A DNA stretch of 64,000 nucleotides from Halomonas sp. Y3 (GCF_024137965.1 NZ_CP099975.1:3906001-3970000), one strand, 5' to 3'. Counted from the stretch's first letter, positions 34,631 to 43,552 are shown. Numbers and translations: made by a program. The notes: generated by a model not told the origin, from the letters alone.

Positions 34631-35371
34631 ATGGTGATCCCCCTGGTCCCCGAGCCCGGCGCCGCGATCCGTCTGCCCATTGCCGGCTTCGAGGCCCGGG
34701 ACGACCACGCCTTTCCGGGGCGGCGGGCGGCGGTGGTCTACCTGCAGGGCTGCCCCCTGGCGTGCGGCTACTGCGAGACGGCGAGCCGCATGGGGCCGGC
34801 CCGCCGCGCCGCCCCGGGGGAGTGGCCGGCCATGGAGGCGCTGCTCGCCACCCGGCTGGGCGAGATCGATGCCGTGGTCTTCAGCGGCGGCGAGCCCACC
34901 CTGCATCCTGATCTGCCCGCCGCCGCCGACGCCTGCCGGTCACTCGGACTGGCGGTGGGCCTGCATACCGCCGGGCCCTACCCGGAGCGCCTGGAGGCGC
35001 TGCTGCCGCGGCTCGACTGGGTGGCCCTGGATACCAAGGGGCGCGGTGCCGACTTCGACCGCATCGGCGGCCGGCACGGCATCTGGCAGCGCCACGCCCG
35101 CAGCCTGTCGCTGCTGCTGGAGGGCGACATCCCCTTCGAGTGCCGCACCACGCTGCACTGGCGCGACTTCACCCTGGAGGAGCTCGAGCGACTGGCCATG
35201 ACCCTGGCCGACTGCGGCGTACGTCGCTACGCTATCCAGCTGGCCCGGCGGGAACACTGCCTCGACCCCGGCTACCGGGAAGCGGTGGAGGACGCCCCGC
35301 CCCGGGAGGCCCTGGAAACCCTGGCCAGGCGACTCAAGCGCCACTTCGAGCACCTCAAGCTGCGAGGCTGA
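34631..35371 (+). CDS. Radical SAM protein, anaerobic RNR-activase-like (NrdG-type), 246 aa
   Basis: Radical SAM enzyme with CPLACGYC (CxxxCxxC, about residue 41) and FSGGEPTLHPDLP. The beginning LPIAGFEARDDHAFPGRRAAVVYLQG resembles one-gene activating proteins annotated as anaerobic ribonucleoside-triphosphate reductase activases. No nrdD is present in the window, while class II nrdJab is. ATG 34631 is chosen (GGGGTGA 6 bases upstream, overlapping the ubiV end); GTG 34622 is possible. It is co-directional with ubiUV, probably one operon. Its substrate protein cannot be told from here. Confidence 0.75.
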   Translation: MVIPLVPEPGAAIRLPIAGFEARDDHAFPGRRAAVVYLQGCPLACGYCETASRMGPARRAAPGEWPAMEALLATRLGEIDAVVFSGGEPTLHPDLPAAADACRSLGLAVGLHTAGPYPERLEALLPRLDWVALDTKGRGADFDRIGGRHGIWQRHARSLSLLLEGDIPFECRTTLHWRDFTLEELERLAMTLADCGVRRYAIQLARREHCLDPGYREAVEDAPPREALETLARRLKRHFEHLKLRG

Positions 35372-35395
35372 CGCGAACCATCAAGGCGAGCCATC

Positions 35396-36532
35396 ATGTA
35401 TCTGACCCTGGTCGATCTGCTGCTGGCCACCAGCATCATTCAGTCGCTGGGGCTGGCCGTCTTCCTGCTGTTGCCCGAGACGTTCCGGCTGATCAGCAAC
35501 CGGCTGCTGGCAGCCAGCGTCCTGACCTTCGCCGCCGGACTCGGTGAGTTCTTTCTCTACTCCACCGGCCTGGCGCTGGAGCACCCCAACCTTGCGTATC
35601 TGGGCACCCTGGTCGGCCTGCTGCAGGCCGGCCTGCTCTACATCTATGCGCAATCCCTGATGTATAGCGACTTCCGCCTGCTGCCCCGGCACGCCCTGCA
35701 CACCCTGCCGTTCTGGGTGATATCCGCGATCTTCCTGGTCGAATACTACCTGCAGCCCACGGAGGTGAAGCTGGAGATCCTGGTCGACCGTGACCACCCG
35801 GGAGTCCTCACCTCACCGCTGCTGGCGGTGGCCATCCATCTGGTATTTCTCGGCTATCTGTGGGCCACCATCCACGCCCTGACCCGCTTCGGCACCTCGG
35901 TACGACAGCTCTTCTCCAACCTGGAGAACAAGCAGCTGGCCTGGTTGCGCACCCTGCTGATCCTGTACGCCATCGCCTGGCTCATCAGCCTCTTCTACTG
36001 CCTCTCCGCCCATGTCTACAGGGATCTCGTGAGTGTCACGGCGGTATCCGCCGTCGGTGCCATTTCCGGCTTCCTGTTCATCAACTATCTGCTGATAAAC
36101 GCCCTCCGCCAGCCGAGCATCTTCTCGGGGTTGAGCACCGACGAGGTGCAGCTGGCGGAAAGTGAAGCGCCGGGCCGGGCCGCCCTGGTCAGCGCGGAGA
36201 ACGCCGCGCTGCTGCGCCACCTTGATCGCCACATGGCCGAGGCCCGACCCTACCTGGATGCCAACCTCAGCGTGGACCAGCTGGCCCGCCAGCTCGGCGT
36301 CCCCTCCCGGGAGCTGTCGCGGGCCATCAACGAGGGGCTCGGCAAGAACTTCTTCGAGCTCGTCAGCGACTACCGCATCGCCGAGGCCCGCCGTCAGCTG
36401 GAAGCCGCCGAAGCCGGCACCACCATCCTCCAGGTGATGTATGACTCGGGCTTCAACTCCAAGTCGGTCTTCAACACGGCATTCAAGAAAGCCACCGGGA
36501 TGACCCCCAGCGCCTATCGCGCCCGCTCATGA
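35396..36532 (+). CDS. Membrane-anchored AraC-family regulator, copy 1, 378 aa
   Basis: About seven N-terminal membrane helices (residues 1-235) joined to an AraC DNA-binding domain (about 270-376: LSVDQLARQLGVPSRELSRAI for the first helix-turn-helix, TTILQVMYDSGFNSKSVFN for the second). This looks like a one-component sensor acting from the membrane. The last 460 bp match copy 2 (45216-46358) except at 36286 and 36301, while the sensor halves differ at many positions. Downstream lie two GTTCGA-type sites and a DUF6448 gene, its likely target. Signal unknown. Confidence 0.88.
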   Translation: MYLTLVDLLLATSIIQSLGLAVFLLLPETFRLISNRLLAASVLTFAAGLGEFFLYSTGLALEHPNLAYLGTLVGLLQAGLLYIYAQSLMYSDFRLLPRHALHTLPFWVISAIFLVEYYLQPTEVKLEILVDRDHPGVLTSPLLAVAIHLVFLGYLWATIHALTRFGTSVRQLFSNLENKQLAWLRTLLILYAIAWLISLFYCLSAHVYRDLVSVTAVSAVGAISGFLFINYLLINALRQPSIFSGLSTDEVQLAESEAPGRAALVSAENAALLRHLDRHMAEARPYLDANLSVDQLARQLGVPSRELSRAINEGLGKNFFELVSDYRIAEARRQLEAAEAGTTILQVMYDSGFNSKSVFNTAFKKATGMTPSAYRARS

Positions 36533-36564
36533 CCGCCCGACGCGCTCATCGAGCTGGCCTCGAA

Positions 36565-36678
36565 GTTCGACTTTCCGAAATACGCCGCAAGAACCATCAA
36601 AATATTGATATCAAAGGACTTATGACGAGGTTCGACCGCAGGCCTTCGAACGACCCCGGCGTCTTCACTCCCTAATAT
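36565..36678 (+). promoter_or_regulatory. AraC-type operator pair and promoter before the DUF6448 gene
   Basis: Site A (36565-36594): GTTCGACTTTC, 15 variable bases, GAAC. Site B (36628-36656): AGGTTCGA, 11 variable bases, CGAACGACCC. A -10 hexamer TAATAT lies at 36673-36678, 16 bases after site B. The same two sites and the same spacing to TATGAT recur at 46385-46509 behind the second AraC copy; between sites the distance differs by 11 bp, one helical turn. Confidence 0.75.
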
Positions 36679-36736
36679 GGAAGCACAGTCGATCAGTACC
36701 TCGACTGGCCCATCCACGATTTCGGAGCAAGACACC

Positions 36737-37330
36737 ATGACCCTGCCACTTCGCAAACACCTTCTGGCCATCGCTACCACTTCCGCCCTCGCCCTGCCGC
36801 TGGCCACCCCCGCATTCGCCCACTGCGATGCCTTGGACGGCCCGGTGATCTCGGAAGCACGACTCGCGCTGGAGTCGGGCGATATCACGCCGGTTCTCAA
36901 GTGGATCCCCGCCGACGATGAGGCAGAGCTCGCGTCCATGTTCGACAAGACCCTCGAGGTGCGCGCGCTCGGTGACAATGCCCGGGAGCTGGCTGACCAG
37001 CAGTTCTTCGCCAAGTTGGTAGCAACTCACCGCGCCTATGAAGGCGCGCCTTTCACCGGCATCAAGCCGGCCGGTGAGATTGACCCTGCGGTTCAGCTCG
37101 CCGACAGGGCGTTGGAAGAGGGCGAGATCGATACCTTTCTGGCCCGCCTCGTCGAGAAGTTCGAACAGGAGACACGCTCGGCCTTCGAGACCACCCTGGC
37201 AGCCAGGCAGCGAGCCGGTGATAACCCCGAGCTGGGACGAGAGTTCGTCGATCACTATGTGCACTACGTCCACTATCTGGAGGATGTACACAATGTGATC
37301 GCGGGCAACGCCAGTGCTCATGATCACTGA
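36737..37330 (+). CDS. DUF6448 family exported protein, 197 aa
   Basis: Signal peptide (about residues 1-28, ending PAFA), mature start HCDALDGPVISEARLALESGD, the signature of DUF6448 proteins. The rest is helical, with a His-rich C-terminus (DHYVHYVHYLEDVHNV and a final HDH). ATG 36737 follows CGGAGCA; an upstream in-frame ATG at 36677 lies at the -10. It is probably switched by the upstream membrane AraC regulator. Function unknown; the His-rich tail hints at metal binding. Confidence 0.8.
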   Translation: MTLPLRKHLLAIATTSALALPLATPAFAHCDALDGPVISEARLALESGDITPVLKWIPADDEAELASMFDKTLEVRALGDNARELADQQFFAKLVATHRAYEGAPFTGIKPAGEIDPAVQLADRALEEGEIDTFLARLVEKFEQETRSAFETTLAARQRAGDNPELGREFVDHYVHYVHYLEDVHNVIAGNASAHDH

Positions 37331-37353
37331 GCGCCAGCCCCCAGAAACGCCAT

Positions 37354-37383
37354 CGCCCCGGGCCACTCTCGTGACCCGGGGCG
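37354..37383. terminator. Terminator hairpin after the DUF6448 gene
   Basis: CGCCCCGGG and CCCGGGGCG around a 12-base loop, 24 bp after the stop; can serve the convergent gene at 37473 as well. Confidence 0.7.
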
Positions 37384-37472
37384 GTGCGCTCTAACGGCTG
37401 ACGGCCAGCGGTGCACTCAGCGTTTTTTCAGTTCTCCTTATTTTTCCCTTCCCCATGGCCCATCACGAACGA

Positions 37473-37799
37473 TCAGAGATCATGCAGCGTGACACCGAGC
37501 CCCCGCGACCATTCCTGCAGCTTGTTGCGGTGCTCAGTGACGGCGCTCTGCGGTAGCCGGGACATGGGCTCAGGGGAAGACGACGTGGCCTTCACGACGG
37601 GCGCTGGCGCAGCCGCCAGGGGCAGCGTGACGCCCAACCCCCTGGACCACTCCTGAAGCTTGTCGTGATGCTCCATGAAGGCGACCTGCGGTATTCGGGG
37701 CGTGGTCTCCCAGGAAGCCTGCTCTGCTGCCGCGGGGACGACAACGCCAGCCAGGAGCATTACACCGCTAACGAGACCAATGATATGACGACGGCTCAT
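37473..37799 (-). CDS. Small exported protein with a duplicated EWSRGLGVTL motif, 108 aa
   Basis: Not recognised. Signal peptide (MSRRHIIGLVSGVMLLAGV, cleavage near AAAEQ). The mature protein is two copies of a 20-odd-residue motif: PQVAFMEHHDKLQEW / SRGLGVTL and PQSAVTEHRNKLQEW / SRGLGVTL, joined by an Ala/Pro/Ser linker. ATG 37799 has an ideal AAGGAGG 8 bases upstream, which the longer frame lacks. Single gene on the minus strand between DUF6448 and the two-component system. No function assigned. Confidence 0.7.
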   Translation of the reverse strand: MSRRHIIGLVSGVMLLAGVVVPAAAEQASWETTPRIPQVAFMEHHDKLQEWSRGLGVTLPLAAAPAPVVKATSSSPEPMSRLPQSAVTEHRNKLQEWSRGLGVTLHDL

Positions 37800-38140
37800 G
37801 ATGTTATCCTCCTTCCTCATCGATCGAGGAAGTTTGACTGCCGAGCGGAGGGTTCCACCCGGCTCATCAACAGTCTGGCAAGGCAGGCTTACACGGCGCT
37901 GAAAGAACCCAAATATCGATGCATTTTTTCGGCTCGCGCCATGCGCAGTGTCTACCGGATGGAATCGCGACTGCCTATCAGGCCATAGGCTTGCGAACAT
38001 GCGGGACACTGCCAGCGCCGAGCGCTCCTTGAGCCATGAAGCGACCATAGCAGGTCCATACCGCCGCCCTTAAGGAAGACGTCGTGCATGATGATCAGGT
38101 GTCGGGTTTCCATCAGCATACCTTTGACACTTGTCAAGGC
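37800..38140. other. Intergenic stretch with one symmetric TTGAC/GTCAA site
   Basis: No confident gene in these 341 bp. TTGAC-ACTT-GTCAA at 38124-38137 is a perfect FNR/DNR-like palindrome just after the kinase stop, reading toward 37799 but more than 300 bp from it. A 35-codon minus-strand frame (37952-38059) with AAGGG before its ATG and a CPAC pair is possible but unproven. Confidence 0.35.
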
Positions 38141-39466
38141 TCACGGCGGTAACCGCAGACTCGCCTCGAAACCATCCTTTCGTCCTGACGCAGGGGCGAG
38201 GAGCGTCAAGGTGACACCAGCCCCCTCGGCGATCGCCTGGGCGATGGCGAGTCCCAGGCCGGAGCCGCCGGCCCGGGTATTGCCCCGGGTGAAGCGGTCC
38301 GTCAGCCGAGCGAGCACCTCCGCCGGAATCACCGGTCCCGCGTTGACCACCCGCAACACGCCTTCGCTCGACAGGGCGACCTCGACGGGCCGATCGTCCT
38401 GCCCATGCTTCAGGGCATTTTCGATCAGATTACGCAGCAGAATCGCCAAGGCATCCGGATCGATCGATGAAAGGATTCGCGCTTCCTTGGGCAGTGAAAG
38501 TTCGAGGCGCACCGCGGAAACACGGCGAAAGTCGTCGACGACATGAGCGATGATCGGCCGGACGTCCTGGGGTGTTTCGGCCAGGAGGTCACTGCCCTCC
38601 GCCTTGGCCAGCTGCATCAGCTTCTCCGACAGCCGCGAAAGCTGGCGCAGCGACGCCTCGATGCGAGCCGCCCGATCCTGCAGCCGCCCCGGCGGCGCTT
38701 CATGGCGCAGACGCTGCACCTGGGCCAGGGTCGCCGCCAGGGGCGTGCGCAGCTCATGGGCGCTGTTAGCCGTGAAGCTGCGTTCGGACTCCAGGGCGCG
38801 GCGCAATCGCTCCAGCAGATGGTTCACCGCCTCGGCGATGGGCACGAGTTCCGCCGGCAGGCGCTTGCCCTCCACCAGCGACAGGTCCCCTGCCCCGCGC
38901 GCCTCGAGCGCATCACGATACGCTCTGACTCCACTCAAGCTATGACGCACGAACCACCAGATGCCAATAAGGCTCAGTGGTATCAGCCCCACCAACGGCA
39001 AGAGCAGCATCACGATCGCTTGCCATTTTGCCTGGCGTCGAGAGGCAAGCGGCTCGGCGACCTCGATGAAAAGGGTATCGCTGATCGCGGTGGTGCCGTA
39101 GAGCCGATGCGTTGCCGTGCTGCGCAGCCCCGCCTGAGGCGTCTCCGGGAAAGTGGACGGATCGATGTCATGCGAGGCGAGCAACGGCGTGCCATCCATT
39201 CCCCGAACCAGGTAGGTAATGTACTCCTCGTGAGGGCGCAGGGCGGCCACCTGCTGGAGCAGGCCGGCATCTTCACGGTTGTAGATTTCGACGACGGCCA
39301 GGGACAGGATGCGTTGCGCGGTCTCTTCCAGGGAACTATCGAGGGTCCTGTCGATGGTATGTTCGACGATCAGCGCCGTGACCGTGGTGGCGACCAGCCA
39401 GAATAGCGTCACCCCGAGGGTCAAGCCGAGGCCGAGACGACGCTGCAGGCTAATCGGCCGGCTCAT
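38141..39466 (-). CDS. Sensor histidine kinase (QseC/PmrB-like), 441 aa
   Basis: Inner-membrane kinase: helix 1 (about residues 12-35), periplasmic domain, helix 2 (about 150-172), HAMP region, dimerisation box SFTANSAHELRTPLAATLAQ with the phospho-acceptor His, N box NLIENALKHG, and GGSGLGLAIAQAI. The start at 39466 overlaps the regulator stop by 4 bp (ATGA). It pairs with the downstream-numbered response regulator; the periplasmic PepSY protein divergent from it suggests envelope sensing. Confidence 0.93.
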   Translation of the reverse strand: MSRPISLQRRLGLGLTLGVTLFWLVATTVTALIVEHTIDRTLDSSLEETAQRILSLAVVEIYNREDAGLLQQVAALRPHEEYITYLVRGMDGTPLLASHDIDPSTFPETPQAGLRSTATHRLYGTTAISDTLFIEVAEPLASRRQAKWQAIVMLLLPLVGLIPLSLIGIWWFVRHSLSGVRAYRDALEARGAGDLSLVEGKRLPAELVPIAEAVNHLLERLRRALESERSFTANSAHELRTPLAATLAQVQRLRHEAPPGRLQDRAARIEASLRQLSRLSEKLMQLAKAEGSDLLAETPQDVRPIIAHVVDDFRRVSAVRLELSLPKEARILSSIDPDALAILLRNLIENALKHGQDDRPVEVALSSEGVLRVVNAGPVIPAEVLARLTDRFTRGNTRAGGSGLGLAIAQAIAEGAGVTLTLLAPASGRKDGFEASLRLPP

Positions 39467-40122
39467 CTCCGCCCCAGCCGATAGCCCATGCCACGTACGG
39501 TCTCGATGCTGGCATGTCCCAACTTCTTGCGCATGCGGCTGATATGAACCTCTACGGTATTGCTTTCGATCTCCGCGCCGAAGGCATACAGGTGATCCTC
39601 GAGTTGAGCCCGGGACAACAGCGCTCCGGGATGTTGCACGAGCGACTCGAGCAGCGCCCATTCCCGTGCCGTCAGCTCGACGCCGTGTCCGGCCCGGAGC
39701 ACCGAATGATTGACCAGATCGATCTCCAACTCACCCACGCGGATCAGCGGATTGGGATTGCCACTGTAACGCCGCGCCACGGCGGCGATCCGAGCGGACA
39801 GCTCCGACAGGTCAAAGGGCTTGACCAGGTAGTCGTCCGCGCCGGCGTTCAGCCCTTCAATACGGTCAGATATCTGATCCCGTGCGGTCAAGATAATCAC
39901 CGGCGTGGTATCGCCTGCCTTGCGTCGGCGCCTCAGAAAATCGAGTCCTCGGCCATCGGGCAGCATCAAGTCAAGCAGAATCAGATCGTAGGCGGTCGTC
40001 GCGACGCTCGCTTCAGCGTGCTTCAAGCACTGCATCCAGTCCACGGCATGGCCATCTTCGCTGATCTGTTCGCGCACCGCCTCGCCCAGAGAGGGCGCAT
40101 CCTCGATCAGTAATATGCGCAT
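39463..40122 (-). CDS. OmpR-family response regulator (QseB/PmrA-like), 219 aa
   Basis: Receiver domain with acidic pocket (LIEDAP), phospho-acceptor Asp in LILLDLMLPDG, and Lys in YLVKPFDLSELSARI; C-terminal winged helix with RAQLEDHLYAFGAEIESNTVEVHISRMRKKLG (split: SNTVEVHISRMRKKLG is the recognition helix). Divergent from the PepSY gene; 11-bp-spaced direct repeats at 40172 and 40228 are likely binding sites. Confidence 0.95.
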   Translation of the reverse strand: MRILLIEDAPSLGEAVREQISEDGHAVDWMQCLKHAEASVATTAYDLILLDLMLPDGRGLDFLRRRRKAGDTTPVIILTARDQISDRIEGLNAGADDYLVKPFDLSELSARIAAVARRYSGNPNPLIRVGELEIDLVNHSVLRAGHGVELTAREWALLESLVQHPGALLSRAQLEDHLYAFGAEIESNTVEVHISRMRKKLGHASIETVRGMGYRLGRR

Positions 40123-40171
40123 ATCCCATTTTCTCCTGAGGTCACAGACACCCTGAGCCTAACGGGTCTGC

Positions 40172-40187
40172 CTGACGGCAACCTGAA
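40172..40187 (-). promoter_or_regulatory. Direct repeat facing the response-regulator gene
   Basis: On the minus strand TTCAG, 6 bases, GTCAG: 11-bp period as bound by OmpR-family dimers. About 50 bp before the regulator start, in the opposite orientation to the repeat at 40228. Confidence 0.5.
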
Positions 40188-40227
40188 CGGGACCGACTCG
40201 CCCATACATCGAAGCAGTCGTATCCAC

Positions 40228-40243
40228 GTCAGATTCCTGTCAG
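40228..40243 (+). promoter_or_regulatory. Direct repeat facing the PepSY gene
   Basis: GTCAG, ATTCCT, GTCAG with 11-bp period, 46 bp before the PepSY start. It suits activation by the adjacent OmpR-type regulator. Confidence 0.55.
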
Positions 40244-40288
40244 GTGATCCGCTTACAGTGACAAGGTGAACATCATCTGGAGAAAACC

Positions 40289-40690
40289 ATGAAAACGCCA
40301 CTGTTTGTCACCACCACGCTGGCCACCATCCTGGCGAGTGGAATGACCCTAGCCGATGACGACTGTCGTGATCCGGTCGCCGACTGGCAGCCTCACGACG
40401 CCCTGCGCCAGCAGCTCGAGGCCAAGGGCTGGGAGGTACGCCGCATCAAGGTCGATGACGGCTGCTACGAGGTCAAGGGCCTCGATCAGGAGGGCAACGA
40501 GGTCGAGGCGGAGTACGCCCCGGCATCGCTGCGCCTGCGCAAGCTGGAAATCGAATACGACTACGACGACAAGGAATACGACCGCTCTGATGACGACGAC
40601 GACAGCGAAGCTACCAGCCGGCGCTCGGAGTCTCGCACCGGCCCCGACAGCGGCATCGTCAGCGGCAAGCCGTCCGTCCGCATCGAGTGA
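40289..40690 (+). CDS. Exported PepSY-domain protein, 133 aa
   Basis: Signal peptide (residues 1-22), then a single PepSY-like domain (ALRQQLEAKGWEVRRIKVDD and GCYEVKGLDQEGNEVE) and an acidic Asp-rich tail (DDKEYDRSDDDDDSE). Small exported PepSY proteins often sit beside QseBC-type two-component systems, as here. GGAG precedes the start. It begins a three-gene run with DUF2271 and a PepSY flavoreductase. Confidence 0.82.
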   Translation: MKTPLFVTTTLATILASGMTLADDDCRDPVADWQPHDALRQQLEAKGWEVRRIKVDDGCYEVKGLDQEGNEVEAEYAPASLRLRKLEIEYDYDDKEYDRSDDDDDSEATSRRSESRTGPDSGIVSGKPSVRIE

Positions 40691-40748
40691 TGCGTTGTTT
40701 CATAAGGACACTAGATTGCCCGAGACCAACATGTGACGGAGACAGACG

Positions 40749-41225
40749 ATGAAAAGACTCACCCTTGCTCTTGCCCTCAGCCTTGCCGCCGCCATCGCGC
40801 TACCGGCCCTCGCCCAGGCGCGGGATGTGACCTTCAATACCGAGCTGATAAACTACGGAGGCGACGGCGCCTATGTGGCGCTCTACCTCACCGATGCCGA
40901 CGGCCAATACCAGGGCACACTCTGGATCGCCGGAGAGAAGTCGAAATACTACAAGCACCTGCGCGACTGGGCGCGGGGCAGCGGCCAACGCAGCAGCGAA
41001 TATGACGGGCTGACCGGTGCCAGCGTCGGCAACGGACGTACCCTGAATATCACCCTCGACATTGCCGATGAGCTGATCGACGCAGGGTATGAGGTGCGCG
41101 TCGACACCGCCGTCGAGGACATGCGCGACAATCGCGCCGACGTCGTCGTCCCGCTGACCACTGAGGGTGCAGGCAAGTCGGTCTCCGGCCGTGGCTATGT
41201 GCAGTCGTTCCACTACACCTTCTGA
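40749..41225 (+). CDS. DUF2271 exported protein, 158 aa
   Basis: Signal peptide (residues 1-24, ending ALAQA), then a beta-rich domain with YVALYLTDADGQYQGTLWIAGEKSKYYKHL, here cited as LWIAGEKSKYYKHLRDW, typical of DUF2271. DUF2271 genes commonly neighbour PepSY-helix flavoproteins, as here (28 bp to the next gene). Periplasmic; molecular role unknown. GGAGACAGACG before the start. Confidence 0.85.
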   Translation: MKRLTLALALSLAAAIALPALAQARDVTFNTELINYGGDGAYVALYLTDADGQYQGTLWIAGEKSKYYKHLRDWARGSGQRSSEYDGLTGASVGNGRTLNITLDIADELIDAGYEVRVDTAVEDMRDNRADVVVPLTTEGAGKSVSGRGYVQSFHYTF

Positions 41226-41253
41226 TTCTGATCGAACAGGGAGCACAAATACC

Positions 41254-43479
41254 ATGCTACGCCAGCTTCATTCGCTACCCGGCCTGATCGCGGCGCTGTT
41301 CGTCATCGTACTCACGGTGACCGGGGCGATCCTATCGCTCGATCCGGCCCTCGAGCGGGCGGGGACCACGGTGCCCGCCGCCGGGCAGATCAGCGTCGCC
41401 GAGCTGGCGGGCAGGGTAGCGGAGCATTACCCGGGGGCCGAACAGATCGAGCGCACGCCCTCGGGCACGCTTATCGTCTATTACACCCAAGACGGACAGG
41501 TGGGAGCCGATCGCGTGGATCCGCGCACCGGACAGGCCATCGCTCCCTATGAGCCGTCGCCGTTCTCGCGCTGGGTGAAGAACCTGCACCGCTCCCTGCT
41601 GCTCGATATGCCCGGTCGCGCGGTGGCGGGCATCACGGCGCTGGCGATGATCGTGCTGGCGATCTCCGGCGCCATGCTGCTGGCCGCTCGCCTAGGCGGA
41701 TGGCGCCAGTTGCTCCGCCCGGTGCGCGGCACACTTAGCCAGCGGCTGCATATCGAACTCGGTCGGGCGGCGATTCTCGGCCTGCTGCTGTCAGGGCTGA
41801 CCGGATCCTATCTCTCCGCCACCACCTTTGGCCTGGCCCCGGAGGGCGTAGAGGCCGAGCCCGAATTCCCTCTAGAGGTCGCTGGCGGCCCTCCCGCCGC
41901 CATCGATACCCTGCCGGCCCTGAAGGCAACAGACTTAAGCGACCTGCGAGCGCTGGTCTATCCCTACCCGGACGAGCCCACGGACATCTACTCCCTGGGT
42001 ACCGATCAGGGTGCCGGATATATCGATCAGGCCAGCGGCGAGTGGCTCTCCTACCTGCCCCATGACGCCACTCATAAGTTCCATGAATTCATCTATATGC
42101 TGCATACTGGTGAGGGCCTCTGGTGGCTTGGCCTGATCCTCGGCCAGGCCGCCCTGATGGTGCCGGTGATGGCTGTGACCGGCCCGATCATCTGGTGGAA
42201 GCGTCAGCGGTCCAAGCCGAAACTCGCCGCCAACAGCGGGCCGAACACCGCGGATAGCGTGATCCTGGTCGGCAGCGAAAGCAACACGACCTGGGGCTTC
42301 GCCAGGACCCTGCACGACAGCCTGGTTCGAGAGGGCCACCGCGTGCATACCGCCCCCATGAACCGGCTGGCCTCTCGCTATCGCGGCGCGAAACGGCTGT
42401 TCATCCTCACCGCGACCTACGGGGATGGCGATGCGCCGGCCTCGGCCAACCGTTTCCTGGCGCGGCTAGAGAAGATCACCAGGACCCCGGAGCTCCCGGT
42501 AGCCGTGCTGGGCTTCGGTGATCGACAGTTCCCGCAGTTCTGCGGGTTCGCGAAGAAGGTCGAGACGGCGCTCACCGCCAAGGGCTGGCCGCAGCTGCTG
42601 CCGCTCGACACCATCGACCGACAGTCAACCCAGGAGTTCGCCCGCTGGGGCAACGCGGTGGGCAAGGTACTCGGCATCGAGCTGACGCTGGTCCATACTC
42701 CAGTGCGACCACGCACCACCCCCCTGGAACTCGCCGAGCGGGTGGATTACGGCGCCGACGTGCAGGCCCCCACCGCCGTGCTGCGCTTCAAGGCGCCTGA
42801 AGGTGGTGGCAGGAGCGGCCTGCTTAGTCGTCTGTTGGGGCGCACCGGCCTGCCGCCTTTCGAGGCCGGCGACCTGGTCGGCATCCTGCCACCGAACAGC
42901 CCGGTGCCGCGCTTCTATTCGCTGGCCTCGGCCTCAAAAGATGGCACCCTGGAGATCTGCGTGCGCCAGCATCCCAGCGGCCTATGTTCAGGCTTCCTTC
43001 ATGCGCTGCCGATAGGCGGCACCATCGACGCCTTTATCCAGCCCAACCCGAACTTCCGCCCCGCCTCCGGCAAGGCGCCGATCGTGCTGATTGGCGCGGG
43101 TACCGGCATCGGACCGCTGGTCGGTTTCATCCGCCACAACAAGGCGCATCAAGCCATGCACCTCTATTGGGGCGGCCGCAATCCGCAGTCCGACTTCCTC
43201 TATGAGCCCGAACTGAACGTCTATCTCGAGGACAGGCGGCTGACGAAGCTGAACACGACCTTTTCCCGCGTCGATGAGCGCGCCTATGTACAGGACAAGC
43301 TCATCGCGAATGGCCCCGAACTGCGCTGGCTGATCGAGAAGGGCGCGCAGATCTTGGTTTGCGGCGGCCGGGATATGGCAAAAAACGTCATGGCGGCGCT
43401 GAATGACATAGTCGCACCGCTGGGCATGGACGTGGCGACGCTCAAGGCTCAGGGGCGCTATCGTGAGGACGTTTATTGA
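41254..43479 (+). CDS. PepSY-helix / flavodoxin / FAD-NADPH reductase fusion, 741 aa
   Basis: Membrane flavoreductase. N-terminal PepSY-associated membrane part (residues 1-345, helices near 10-30, 130-155, 180-200, 295-320). Then a flavodoxin domain (VILVGSESNTTWGFA, later ATYGDGDAP) and an FAD/NADPH module of the sulfite-reductase/P450-reductase type (RFYSLASASKDG, GAGTGIGPLVGF, CGGRDMAKNVM). It may pass electrons from cytoplasmic NADPH to periplasmic acceptors such as ferric complexes or the DUF2271 partner. ATG 41254 chosen as the family start. Confidence 0.9.
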   Translation: MLRQLHSLPGLIAALFVIVLTVTGAILSLDPALERAGTTVPAAGQISVAELAGRVAEHYPGAEQIERTPSGTLIVYYTQDGQVGADRVDPRTGQAIAPYEPSPFSRWVKNLHRSLLLDMPGRAVAGITALAMIVLAISGAMLLAARLGGWRQLLRPVRGTLSQRLHIELGRAAILGLLLSGLTGSYLSATTFGLAPEGVEAEPEFPLEVAGGPPAAIDTLPALKATDLSDLRALVYPYPDEPTDIYSLGTDQGAGYIDQASGEWLSYLPHDATHKFHEFIYMLHTGEGLWWLGLILGQAALMVPVMAVTGPIIWWKRQRSKPKLAANSGPNTADSVILVGSESNTTWGFARTLHDSLVREGHRVHTAPMNRLASRYRGAKRLFILTATYGDGDAPASANRFLARLEKITRTPELPVAVLGFGDRQFPQFCGFAKKVETALTAKGWPQLLPLDTIDRQSTQEFARWGNAVGKVLGIELTLVHTPVRPRTTPLELAERVDYGADVQAPTAVLRFKAPEGGGRSGLLSRLLGRTGLPPFEAGDLVGILPPNSPVPRFYSLASASKDGTLEICVRQHPSGLCSGFLHALPIGGTIDAFIQPNPNFRPASGKAPIVLIGAGTGIGPLVGFIRHNKAHQAMHLYWGGRNPQSDFLYEPELNVYLEDRRLTKLNTTFSRVDERAYVQDKLIANGPELRWLIEKGAQILVCGGRDMAKNVMAALNDIVAPLGMDVATLKAQGRYREDVY

Positions 43480-43522
43480 CCTAAGCCCCTGAGCCACCAT
43501 GGTGGCATGGCCGCCAATAAAG

Positions 43523-43552
43523 ACGCCCCAGGTCGCTTGCGTCCCGGGGCGT
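43523..43552 (+). terminator. Possible terminator after the flavoreductase
   Basis: ACGCCCC and GGGGCGT around a 16-base interval; an alternative GCTTGCG/CGTAAGC pairing exists. No T-run. The rest of 43480-43718 holds an AT-rich promoter-like stretch with TTTAAGGCTGGTGTCAGG before the next gene. Confidence 0.4.

Noticed and set aside
37952-38137. Small minus-strand frame with a CPAC pair before the 108-aa gene
   Set aside because: Only one Cys pair, start unclear and partly overlapping an FNR-like palindrome; not enough to call a gene.
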